7,648 bases of DNA from RUG11237 sp045126515 (GTDB lineage: Bacteria; Bacillota; Clostridia; Lachnospirales; Lachnospiraceae): contig JBGVOM010000052.1 of NCBI GenBank assembly GCA_045126515.1, positions 1 through 7,648 of the forward strand. Reading direction: 5' to 3'. A program made the position numbers and the translations under genes. The notes under the pieces were generated by a model. It did not search any database, had not been told where the DNA came from, and worked only from the letters and a program-made list of their open reading frames with translations. Positions 1-5,638 of the stretch are shown in pieces. The first letter of the stretch is position 1, and the number at the start of each line of letters is the position of its first letter.

Positions 1-330
1 GAGCTTTCCACAAGTCCTGTTGGAAATATGGTAAAGCTTGAGAATCTGTTCAACGGTATTGATGAGAATATTGATTTTCTTGAGAAAAAAATCGAATCCT
101 ACAAGCTTGACATGAAAGCATCCAAAGCAGAGTATGAAAAGCCATTTGCCTATGAGGAAGAGCTAAAGAGTAAGATTGCAAGACAGTATGAGCTGAATGC
201 ACAGCTTGACCTTGAAAATGGCAAGGTGGAGGATGTGGACCTTGCTGCCTCAGAGGATAAGGATGTTGCCGCCAATGTGGCAGAGGAGAAAAGTCCATAC
301 CGAACAGGCGGGAATGGATATACAAGGTAA
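1..330 (+). CDS. C-terminal fragment of a large conjugative-element protein (probably helicase/methylase type)
   Basis: The frame is open from base 1 and ends in TAA at 328-330, so the window holds only the last 109 codons of a gene beginning upstream. An ATG at 28 lies inside the frame but has no SD before it, so it is not taken as a start. The visible part begins ELSTSPVGNMVKLENLFNGI, then has a charged, helix-prone stretch rich in Glu and Lys and an acidic Ala/Asp/Glu segment, and ends in a short basic tail (YRTGGNGYTR). From memory, the first segment resembles the extreme C-terminus of the very large SNF2-helicase/DNA-methylase proteins that precede the sortase gene in Clostridia ICEs. 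No catalytic motif is in view, so the family call is an inference. The sortase gene begins 37 nt downstream, consistent with one operon. Confidence 0.6.
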   Translation, partial: ELSTSPVGNMVKLENLFNGIDENIDFLEKKIESYKLDMKASKAEYEKPFAYEEELKSKIARQYELNAQLDLENGKVEDVDLAASEDKDVAANVAEEKSPYRTGGNGYTR

Positions 331-346
331 CTATTAACAAAGTTTC

Positions 347-362
347 GACCATGGAGGTGGTC
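347..362 (+). promoter_or_regulatory. SD site in the loop of a small hairpin before the sortase gene
   Basis: GACCA (347-351) can pair with TGGTC (358-362), leaving TGGAGG in the loop. The SD core GGAGG is at 353-357, about 10 nt before the ATG at 368. The stem is only 5 bp, so its effect on translation is uncertain, but the SD itself supports the start chosen for the sortase. Confidence 0.35.
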
Positions 363-367
363 AGTAT

Positions 368-1009
368 ATGGGAAAGAAAATAAAAAGAATATTTGTGAGT
401 ATATGTATCGTTACAGGGATTGCTTTACTGGCAGTCCCTTTTTACTACCATTTTCATGGTCAGAATGAGACAGACAGGCTGATAGAACAGTTTGAAAAGA
501 AACTGGAGGACAATGAAGATGAGACAGAAAAACCGAAAGAAGAGGGCAAAGAGCAGACCTCCCTTAGTAAAGAAGATGCAGCCTTACTTTCAGGGGAAGA
601 TGTCATTGGCATTATTGAGATTGAAGCCATAGATATCAGATACCCGGTATTAGAGGGAGCAGGCAATTCGCAGATAAGGTATGCCATTGGTCATATGACG
701 GAAACTGCGGGGCTTGGCGAAAAGGGAAACTGTGTATTATGCGGGCATAACGGCAGTAGAAACGGAACATTCTTTACCAGCCTGAACCAGCTGTCAGCCG
801 GAGACAGGGTAAAGATTACAGATAAGAAGGGAGAAGTCCATATGTATCAGGTGGCAGACACCTGTATTATCGGTCCGTATGACAATACGGTCAAAAACCA
901 GTCGGATGAGGAAATCTTAACCCTTCTTACCTGTGCAAATAAGGGAACAAAGCGTTTTGTCTGCCGCTGTGTGCCGGCAGTGAAAGAGGGTGAGGCAGAT
1001 GAAGATTAA
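368..1009 (+). CDS. Class D/B-type sortase, membrane anchored
   Basis: This 213-aa protein is a cysteine transpeptidase of the sortase family. Such enzymes cut a sorting signal on exported proteins and attach the product to the cell wall or a pilin. A lysine/arginine start (MGKKIKR) and a hydrophobic stretch at about residues 8-27 form an N-terminal signal anchor. A charged linker (about 35-75) leads to the catalytic beta-barrel from about residue 78 (VIGIIEIEAIDIRYPVLEG). The expected active site is visible: His127 in CGHNGSRNGTFF, Cys189 in LTLLTCA and Arg196 in GTKRFVCRC. The length and complete triad suggest a functional enzyme. Sortases are regular members of Gram-positive conjugation modules, where they probably act on element-encoded surface proteins. 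The subclass (D rather than B) is a judgement from the TLLTC pattern. The stop overlaps the next gene by 11 nt. Confidence 0.9.
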   Translation: MGKKIKRIFVSICIVTGIALLAVPFYYHFHGQNETDRLIEQFEKKLEDNEDETEKPKEEGKEQTSLSKEDAALLSGEDVIGIIEIEAIDIRYPVLEGAGNSQIRYAIGHMTETAGLGEKGNCVLCGHNGSRNGTFFTSLNQLSAGDRVKITDKKGEVHMYQVADTCIIGPYDNTVKNQSDEEILTLLTCANKGTKRFVCRCVPAVKEGEADED

Positions 1010-1394
1010 GTGCAGATTAGTTGAAGCAGAGCAGATAATAAGCGAAATGGAAGAAAGGCTCATAGATGTGGCTGATGATATAGCGGAAACAGAGGAAGAT
1101 ACACAGTTGATTGTCAGTGGCTGGTGGGTATTTCTGCCACAGCTTAACTTGCAGCTTCACGAAGGAATTTTATGTAACTGGGATGAAGAGGAGCAGATGT
1201 TTATGCCGGATGTGGCAGTAACGGTAGTGTATGAGGCAGATGCGGACAGAACGGAATATATCTACTTTGAACAGGACGGCATGACAGCAACTCTTTACAA
1301 CTGGCTGAATGGCAGACTTTCCATCAGCCAGATAGAAGCCTTAAAGTGCGAGATTATCGTACCAGAGGATGGGGAAGAACACAAAACAATATGA
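999..1394 (+). CDS. Small acidic ICE protein of unknown function (possibly DUF6329-like)
   Basis: This 131-aa acidic protein has no signal peptide or membrane segment and is probably cytoplasmic. The ATG at 999 is preferred because AGAGGG (985-990) lies 8 nt upstream; an in-frame GTG at 990 overlaps that SD and is less likely. Visible features are a helical, Glu-rich N-terminus (VEAEQIISEMEERLIDVADD), a central beta-like region (SGWWVFLPQLNLQLHEGILC), and a C-terminal segment containing ADRTEYIYFEQDG and NGRLSISQIEALKCEII. It resembles small proteins between the sortase and SpoVG-domain genes of Lachnospiraceae ICEs, tentatively the DUF6329 group. That name is from memory and no biochemical role is known to me. 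It overlaps the sortase stop, so the two are probably translationally coupled. Confidence 0.75.
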   Translation: MKIKCRLVEAEQIISEMEERLIDVADDIAETEEDTQLIVSGWWVFLPQLNLQLHEGILCNWDEEEQMFMPDVAVTVVYEADADRTEYIYFEQDGMTATLYNWLNGRLSISQIEALKCEIIVPEDGEEHKTI

Positions 1395-1450
1395 TGAAAG
1401 GAAAAGGCAGAGAAAATGGTTTCCCCGCCATTATCTGTCAGGGAATGTAT

Positions 1451-2152
1451 ATGAAGTATGCAATTAAAGTGAATGAAGTGAAAAAAGAAAACGGAAATGT
1501 GAAAGGTTTTGCCACTGTGGTATTTGGTGATTCATTTAAGATAACCAATATTGCAATCGTGGAGAACAAGGACAAGGGACAGTTATTTGTATCCATGCCA
1601 AGATATAAGTCCAACGAAAGAAGTGAGGATGGTTCTGCCATCTACAAGGATGTATGCAATCCTATCACCGCAGAATTTCGTGAGGAGCTTTACAGTAATA
1701 TCCTTGAGGAATATGAAAGAGTGCAGGCACAGGGAGAGCCGGAGAAAGGAACAGAAAAGGATGTAACACCACCGGAGTTTTCCGTAACGGTTACACCCTA
1801 TGAGAGGGAAGGCAGTAATATCCGTGGACTTGCCAGAATCTATTTTGAGGACAGTTTTATCGTCAACAATGTGAATATCCTTCAGGGCAAGGAAAAGGTA
1901 TTTGTGGCAATGCCTTCCTATAAGACAAAGCAGAAAGACGAGAATGGCAAGGATATATACCAAGACATCTGCTATCCGGTAACAAAGGAATTCCGTGAAA
2001 AGCTTTATTCAGAGATTGAGAGAGCTTATGCGGAGGCGAAGGAAAAGCAACAGGAGCAGGCAAAGGAGCAGTCACAGAAACAGGGAAAGGAGCAGTCGCA
2101 GGATAAAGACGGATTTATGAAAGCATCCGGCGAACCACTTCCCTTTCGTTAA
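1451..2152 (+). CDS. Protein with two tandem SpoVG domains
   Basis: This 233-aa protein carries two copies of the SpoVG fold, a small domain that in SpoVG proteins binds nucleic acid and acts as a regulator. Copy 1 spans about residues 1-88 (GFATVVFGDSFKITNIAI, then LFVSMPRYKS, then CNPITAEFREELY). Copy 2 spans about 109-193 (GLARIYFEDSFIVNNVNI, VFVAMPSYKT, CYPVTKEFREKLY). The two align block by block, so an internal duplication is plain. The tail is rich in Gln, Lys and Glu and probably disordered. The ATG at 1451 is chosen because the SpoVG fold begins there and AGGGA (1440-1444) sits 6 nt upstream. An alternative ATG at 1391 overlaps the previous stop as ATGA and would add 20 residues not expected in the fold. 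ICE-borne tandem SpoVG proteins are familiar in Clostridia; their role there is not established. Confidence 0.85.
   Translation: MKYAIKVNEVKKENGNVKGFATVVFGDSFKITNIAIVENKDKGQLFVSMPRYKSNERSEDGSAIYKDVCNPITAEFREELYSNILEEYERVQAQGEPEKGTEKDVTPPEFSVTVTPYEREGSNIRGLARIYFEDSFIVNNVNILQGKEKVFVAMPSYKTKQKDENGKDIYQDICYPVTKEFREKLYSEIERAYAEAKEKQQEQAKEQSQKQGKEQSQDKDGFMKASGEPLPFR
2062..2097 (+). repeat. Short in-frame direct repeat in the SpoVG gene tail
   Basis: AAAGGAGCAGTC occurs at 2062-2073 and again at 2086-2097, 24 nt (eight codons) apart. Both copies encode KEQS in the Gln/Lys-rich C-terminal tail. The repeat probably arose by slippage and could vary in copy number between strains. Confidence 0.6.
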
Positions 2153-2208
2153 TGAGCAGTAGATTAGTAAGAACGGGCGGCCAAAAGCTGCCCGGATTGG
2201 AGGACATT

Positions 2209-3114
2209 ATGGAAGAAAAGAAAAAATCAATGACAAAAGATGAAATGATTATGGAGCTTATGGAACTGCTAAAGGCAAATGGGAGACCAAAGCAGGCGGC
2301 AGATGTGTTTGAGAGTGCAGCTTATGTGGATATGCTTGAGAGCAAGCTTGACCAGATGACAAACGAGCTGGTGCAGATGCGTAAGGAATTGCAGGAGATG
2401 AGGGAACAGCAGGCATCAAAATCCCTGAAAGAGACCTTATCGGAAATGGTAGACAGGGCACAGGCAAGATGCCAGCAGATGAAGGAGAAACTCTTTGAAG
2501 TCAAGGAAGAGATGCACAATAAGGCTTCTGAAATCGTAAAGGCAGTAAAGCAGAAGGGAAAAGAGGCACTTAATAAGGTATCCGAATTCTTTGGTGTAAA
2601 GAAAAAGCTTGAATCTATCAGAGAGAATGTCCGTGAGGGGATTATTGAGACAGACCAGACACTTGCCCGCATTGACGGTTTTGGTGAGGGGATGCGAATG
2701 GCAAATGAACAGCTGGCAAACAGTTTTCGTGTTCTTGCCGGAAAGGAGCAGGTGGATTATTCAAAGAAGGAATATGCACAGTCAAATGTAGCAGTCATCC
2801 GCAAGCCTTGGGAGTGGCAGAAGAAGGTGTATCAGAATCTGGAACTTCATCTGGATGCAGCTATAGATAAGGTGGATAATCTGGCTAAGGATGTGGAGAT
2901 TCAGAAGATGGAGAAGAAATGGGATGAACTGTATGAGCAGACACATCAGGAAAGTATAGTTGATGCTATTCAACCACAGCACGTAGCTTTGGTATCTGAG
3001 CCAGAGTATGAGTATGGGGCAGAGGCGTTTGAGGCGTATATGAAAGGGACTGTGGCGGAAATCAAAACAGATGCAAGAACATCTTCCGATTCTAAGTTCG
3101 AGCAAGTCAGGTAG
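2209..3114 (+). CDS. DUF6674-like coiled-coil protein of the conjugation module
   Basis: This 301-aa, largely helical protein has no signal peptide or membrane segment. An SD GGAGG at 2199-2203 lies 5 nt before the ATG at 2209, which decides the start. A TAATG overlap with the SpoVG gene at 2152 is an alternative start adding 19 residues. Residues about 37-135 form a probable coiled coil (YVDMLESKLDQMTNELVQMR, later FEVKEEMHNKASEIVKAVKQ). They are followed by LNKVSEFFGVKKKLESIREN and by a segment containing QVDYSKKEYA and IRKPWEWQKKVYQ. From memory this pattern matches the DUF6674 family, common in Clostridia ICEs beside SpoVG and sortase genes and of unknown function; it may be structural or DNA-associated. 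The conserved-looking EPEYEYGAEAFEAYM (264-278) is near the C-terminus, and the last dozen residues look atypical (see the frameshift finding). Confidence 0.8.
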   Translation: MEEKKKSMTKDEMIMELMELLKANGRPKQAADVFESAAYVDMLESKLDQMTNELVQMRKELQEMREQQASKSLKETLSEMVDRAQARCQQMKEKLFEVKEEMHNKASEIVKAVKQKGKEALNKVSEFFGVKKKLESIRENVREGIIETDQTLARIDGFGEGMRMANEQLANSFRVLAGKEQVDYSKKEYAQSNVAVIRKPWEWQKKVYQNLELHLDAAIDKVDNLAKDVEIQKMEKKWDELYEQTHQESIVDAIQPQHVALVSEPEYEYGAEAFEAYMKGTVAEIKTDARTSSDSKFEQVR

Positions 3115-3243
3115 AGGATTATGACGGAGAAAAGGAACTGGACAATTTTCTGAAATCGAATGGTAAGATATAATATTATGAGCAGTCCAAGAGATGTACT
3201 CATGTCTGAAAGCTACATGTATAACGAAGCTTTAATACAGTAA
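3108..3243 (+). other. Two short coding-like scraps after the DUF6674-like gene
   Basis: Just past the DUF6674-like stop, a second frame reads VEDYDGEKELDNFLKSNG and ends at TAA 3171-3173. A third stretch opens at ATG 3160 or 3178 (beginning MSSPRDVLMSESYMY from 3178) and ends at TAA 3241-3243. Neither has a clear SD. The first could be a frameshifted C-terminus of the preceding protein or of a deleted gene. The second could be a very small gene or a remnant. Both look more like protein than random intergenic DNA, but no family is recognised. Confidence 0.25.
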
Positions 3244-3265
3244 GCATCTGGAAGCAAAATAGCTA

Positions 3266-3302
3266 AGGGGCGTATTATCAGAAGTGTGGTACGCCTCTTT
3301 TT
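3266..3302 (+). terminator. Intrinsic terminator closing the conjugation-module operon
   Basis: AGGGGCGTA (3266-3274) pairs with TACGCCTCT (3290-3298) in a 9-bp stem with one G-U pair and a 15-nt loop, followed directly by a T run to 3302. It lies at the boundary between the compact operon on the left and the AT-richer region on the right. Confidence 0.75.
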
Positions 3303-3325
3303 GACTGGTAAAAAGAATGATTGAG

Positions 3326-3334
3326 TGTTATACT
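3326..3334 (+). promoter_or_regulatory. Extended -10 promoter for the CxxC-protein operon
   Basis: TGTTATACT matches an extended -10 element (TG, one base, then TATACT at 3329-3334). Transcription would start near 3341. A TTGACT at 3301-3306 is 22 nt upstream, too far for an ordinary -35, so the promoter would depend on the extended -10. Its position just after a terminator and before a structured leader supports it. Confidence 0.5.
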
Positions 3335-3391
3335 AGAATCTAATAATTTAGTTACACTATTGAGAGGTAAAGCGTTGAAAATATAGAATTG

Positions 3392-3456
3392 TCCCGTATC
3401 CATATATAAACCATATTTATGCATCCGGGAGTCTTCTGGATGCTTTTCTTATTTTT
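3392..3456 (+). promoter_or_regulatory. Candidate transcription attenuator: mutually exclusive hairpins in the leader
   Basis: The terminator form pairs GCATCCGGGA (3421-3430) with TTCTGGATGC (3434-3443): 10 pairs, two of them G-U, a 3-nt loop, then TTTTCTTATTTTT. The competing form pairs 3392-3408 with 3414-3430: 14 of 17 positions pair, including CCCG (3393-3396) with CGGG (3426-3429). Bases 3421-3430 cannot be in both, so one structure would prevent the other. The SD of the first gene (AGGAGG, 3457-3462) follows immediately. The trigger is not evident. A three-codon frame, TTG AAA ATA TAG, at 3374-3385 preceded by GAGAGG could be a minimal leader peptide, but this is very uncertain. Confidence 0.5.
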
Positions 3457-3470
3457 AGGAGGTGCTTTGT

Positions 3471-4079
3471 GTGGGGCAGTGTATTTGTCCGAAATGCAAA
3501 TCAAATAATATAATCTCTATCATGTATGGGTATTCTGCTCCGAGTGCGATAGAAGAGGCAGAAAGAGGCAATTTGATACTTGGAGGATGCGAGGTTTATA
3601 TTGGTGGAGGTCAACCCGATCGTTTCTGCAAGGATTGTGAGCATGAGTGGTGTGTTGAAAATTTCCTTTCAGAAGACATTACAAAGGTTAGATTTCGTTA
3701 TTGGACTAACTGGGGATGTTGTGGCTCGGAGTCCTTTACGGAGGAACAATGGGCATTTGAAATATTTCCAGATGGAGTTATTAAGTATTATGCTTATCCA
3801 AGAGCAGGAAGAAAGGTCCTTGATAAGGATAAAGTTCAAATCGATGCCTCGCGTGTTATTGCATTTTATGATGACTTATTGCAAGTATTTAAACCTTGGT
3901 ATGATTTCGTAGATTGTAAAGTTTGTGATGGTTGCAGTTATGAGTTGAACATTACATATATAGACGGAAGAAAAAAGAAACGAACAGGAGATGTGGGGGG
4001 CGGCTCGATTGATAAAACTATTATGGAATTTTTATGTACCATACCAGAAATGAAAGAGAAGATTATGGAGGAAGAATGA
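3471..4079 (+). CDS. Zinc-ribbon protein of unknown function, cysteine rich
   Basis: This 202-aa protein probably starts at GTG 3471, 8 nt after AGGAGG (3457-3462); an in-frame GTG at 3462 overlaps the SD and is less likely. An N-terminal zinc ribbon is formed by CPKC (Cys6, Cys9) and CKDC (Cys53, Cys56). Between them lie MYGYSAPSAIEEAERGNLIL and GGCEVYIGGGQPDRF, and HEW follows the second pair, as in ribbons at the front of several Clostridia hypothetical proteins. The remaining 140 residues hold NWGCCGSESF, a beta-rich stretch (WAFEIFPDGVIKYYAYP) and a CKVCDGC cluster (149-155). The protein has 13 cysteines in all. No signal peptide or membrane segment is visible. I do not recognise the C-terminal domain. 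It is the first gene of a compact three-gene operon, all three encoding CxxC proteins. Confidence 0.75.
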   Translation: MGQCICPKCKSNNIISIMYGYSAPSAIEEAERGNLILGGCEVYIGGGQPDRFCKDCEHEWCVENFLSEDITKVRFRYWTNWGCCGSESFTEEQWAFEIFPDGVIKYYAYPRAGRKVLDKDKVQIDASRVIAFYDDLLQVFKPWYDFVDCKVCDGCSYELNITYIDGRKKKRTGDVGGGSIDKTIMEFLCTIPEMKEKIMEEE

Positions 4080-4082
4080 GCT

Positions 4083-4634
4083 ATGGATAGAGTTTGTGTC
4101 GGGTGCGGTAAGATAATGACTAAAATGGGTGAGAGATATGAACTTGCCACAAATGATGGTCTTGCATTTGTGTGTAAAGATTGTGCAAGAGAAGTGGGAA
4201 TTAAAAATATGTTTGCAGCATCCATAGTAACAAAGGGGAAATTCTTGGAAAAATATGTAAAGTTACATCCTGAATGCCAAAGTAAATTAGATGATACAAT
4301 GGCTTATAGAGAAAGAAAAAAACAAGACTTACAAAAAGAAATTGCGGATATGAAAAAAAGGAATGCAGAGAAGAAAGCGATAGCATCAAAAAGAGCCGGA
4401 TGCAAGAAAAAAGAGCAGAAAAAATGTACATGTAAATCTTGTGGTAATATATATTATTATTCAATAGATGATGAAGCAATAAATGTGGCAAATTTATTCA
4501 TAGGGAATTTTTATACTTTAAACCAGATTAAAGATCTAAAGAAATGTCCTAAGTGCGGTAGTAGGGCTACCGAACAAAAGAATGTTTATTTCTGGATTGA
4601 TAAAAAAGGAAATTGTGTTGATGTGGAGGAATAA
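4083..4634 (+). CDS. Protein with two four-cysteine zinc sites joined by a basic helix
   Basis: This 183-aa protein starts at ATG 4083, 3 nt after the previous stop and 8 nt after GGAGGAAG (4067-4074). Two probable zinc sites are visible. The first is CVGC (Cys5, Cys8) with CKDC (Cys31, Cys34). The second is CKSC (Cys117, Cys120) with CPKC (Cys155, Cys158). The stretch between them, about residues 74-115, is very rich in Lys, Arg and Glu and is probably a long helix or coiled coil. The net charge is strongly positive, which would suit contact with nucleic acid or acidic lipid head groups, but this is inference. There is no signal peptide or membrane segment. I do not recognise the family. It may act with the flanking CxxC proteins, given the near-zero spacing. 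Confidence 0.75.
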   Translation: MDRVCVGCGKIMTKMGERYELATNDGLAFVCKDCAREVGIKNMFAASIVTKGKFLEKYVKLHPECQSKLDDTMAYRERKKQDLQKEIADMKKRNAEKKAIASKRAGCKKKEQKKCTCKSCGNIYYYSIDDEAINVANLFIGNFYTLNQIKDLKKCPKCGSRATEQKNVYFWIDKKGNCVDVEE

Positions 4635-4636
4635 AT

Positions 4637-5380
4637 ATGGCGTACTGTTCAAAATGTGGAAAACTTATGGAGGATGATGCAACATTTTGCTCAAGTTGTG
4701 GGACTCCATTACAGAATCAAAATTTATATATGACTACTAATAATAAATCAGCAAATAGTATTGGATTAGGGGTTACAGCACTCGTTTTTGGAATTGTTGG
4801 CTTGCTGGCATGGATTATTCCAATAATAGGGTTGCCAGTGGGTATTGTTGCACTTGTTCTTGGCATATTGGGAATTAAGAAGAGCAGTAAAGGTATGTCA
4901 ATTGCAGGAATTGTTCTGGGAGTGATTTGTCTGGTATTAACAATCATCAATAGTGCCATTGGTGCATATCAAGGATATCATGGTGAGGCATGGTTTCAAA
5001 AGCGTGCAAACACCACGGAAGAAAAAACAAATAATGACTATTTGTATGAAGAGCCAGAAACAAATGTGTTTACATTGCGTGATAAAGATGGAAACATACT
5101 TATGACGGGAGGAATAGTGTCAACTGGAATAAGTGCTGTTAATGATGGAAATGGAACCAAAAGTTATGCAGTAGAAATAATGTTTACAGATGAGGCTTCA
5201 AAAGAGTTTGCAAAAATTACAGAAGAAAATATAGGAGAGCAGATTGGTATATATTTAAATGAAGAAATGATTGCAAATCCGACTGTAATGTCAGCAATCA
5301 CTGGTGGAAGTTGTAATGTTCAAGTAAGTACTTACGAAGAGGCTCAAAAACTTGCAGATGCTCTTGAAAAATGCGAATAA
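4637..5380 (+). CDS. Membrane protein: zinc ribbon, DUF4190-like membrane domain and SecD P1-head-like domain
   Basis: This 247-aa protein starts at ATG 4637, 7 nt after GGAGG (4625-4629) and 2 nt after the previous stop. Residues 1-24 are a minimal zinc ribbon (CSKC at 4-7, CSSC at 18-21). Residues about 42-110 hold two or three hydrophobic segments with the Gly-rich pattern of DUF4190-like domains, including LGVTALVFGIVGLL, GLPVGIVALVLGILGIKK and GMSIAGIVLGVICLVLTII. The C-terminal part, about 154-243, resembles the P1 head subdomain of SecD: ILMTGGIVSTGISAV, a beta strand AVEIMFTDEAS, FAKITEENIGEQIGIYLNEE, NPTVMSAITGGSC and TYEEAQKLADAL. In SecD that subdomain is extracytoplasmic, and if this holds here the head would lie outside with the ribbon in the cytoplasm. 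The SecD transmembrane bundle is absent, so it is not a translocase. Isolated P1-head proteins occur in Clostridia; their role is unknown to me. Confidence 0.85.
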   Translation: MAYCSKCGKLMEDDATFCSSCGTPLQNQNLYMTTNNKSANSIGLGVTALVFGIVGLLAWIIPIIGLPVGIVALVLGILGIKKSSKGMSIAGIVLGVICLVLTIINSAIGAYQGYHGEAWFQKRANTTEEKTNNDYLYEEPETNVFTLRDKDGNILMTGGIVSTGISAVNDGNGTKSYAVEIMFTDEASKEFAKITEENIGEQIGIYLNEEMIANPTVMSAITGGSCNVQVSTYEEAQKLADALEKCE

Positions 5381-5436
5381 TGCAGAATATGAAGTAAAAT
5401 ATTATGAAGAGTAGGTTTTTATTTGTCTGTTTTATG

Positions 5437-5508
5437 GAATAATAGGTATTGAAGTAATACTGTTGAGAAAGTTGAGAAAAGTGCCAGAATAATATCTGAA
5501 TAATAGGT
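5437..5508 (+). repeat. Direct repeats GAATAATAGGT in the gap before the terminator
   Basis: GAATAATAGGT occurs at 5437-5447 and 5498-5508, with a partial copy GAATAATA at 5487-5494. They lie in the 318-nt non-coding gap (5381-5698), upstream of the terminator. A weak hairpin GTATT/AATAC (5446-5460) overlaps the first copy. Nothing else could be identified in 5381-5546. The repeats could bind a protein or be chance in AT-rich DNA. Confidence 0.35.
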
Positions 5509-5546
5509 GCAAGTCCGTATAATTGGACAATATGCGATATATAATG

Positions 5547-5588
5547 GGAATCAAGATAGGAGCAGTCCATCTTGGTTCCTTTTTCTTT
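5547..5588 (+). terminator. Intrinsic terminator of the CxxC-protein operon
   Basis: GGAATCAAGAT (5547-5557) pairs with ATCTTGGTTCC (5569-5579) in an 11-bp stem with one G-U pair and an 11-nt loop, followed by TTTTTCTTT. It separates the CxxC operon from the promoter of the methyltransferase unit. Confidence 0.85.
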
Positions 5589-5610
5589 GAATACTGATAT
5601 CCGATATTCG

Positions 5611-5638
5611 CAAATGCAAATTGAGTATTTGCAATTTG
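5611..5638 (+). promoter_or_regulatory. Dyad operator candidate over the -35 box of the HTH-hsdM promoter
   Basis: GCAAAT (5616-5621) and ATTTGC (5627-5632) form an inverted repeat around TGAGT. The arms extend with CAAAT (5611-5615) and ATTTG (5634-5638) if A5633 is skipped. The dyad is centred on the -35 hexamer (5621-5626), so a bound protein would block RNA polymerase. The HTH protein encoded just downstream is the obvious candidate ligand, as with other controllers of restriction-modification loci. That link is inference. Confidence 0.55.

Noticed and set aside
1346..1450. Upstream extension of the SpoVG gene to GTG 1346 or ATG 1391
   Set aside because: The GTG lies deep in the previous gene without an SD. 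The ATG at 1391 is possible through the ATGA overlap but adds 20 residues outside the SpoVG fold and has a weaker SD than 1451.
2970..3203. Minus-strand frame of 77 codons over the end of the DUF6674-like gene
   Set aside because: Mostly antisense to a supported gene, with no recognisable domain or SD.
3301..3334. TTGACT (3301-3306) as the -35 partner of TATACT (3329-3334)
   Set aside because: The 22-nt spacing is well outside the normal range; the extended -10 TG explains the promoter better.
3580..3912. Overlapping + strand frame of 110 codons inside the first CxxC gene
   Set aside because: It is a shadow of the real frame, which has an SD, a zinc ribbon and tight spacing to the next gene.
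5518..5523. TATAAT as a promoter -10 in the gap before the terminator
   Set aside because: There is no acceptable -35 at 16-18 nt (TCTGAA is poor), and a terminator follows within about 30 nt with no gene between.
5298..5570. Minus-strand frame of 90 codons across the gap after the membrane-protein gene
   Set aside because: It runs through the end of a solid + strand gene and begins inside the terminator stem. The composition is typical of translated AT-rich DNA (Tyr, Ile, Phe).
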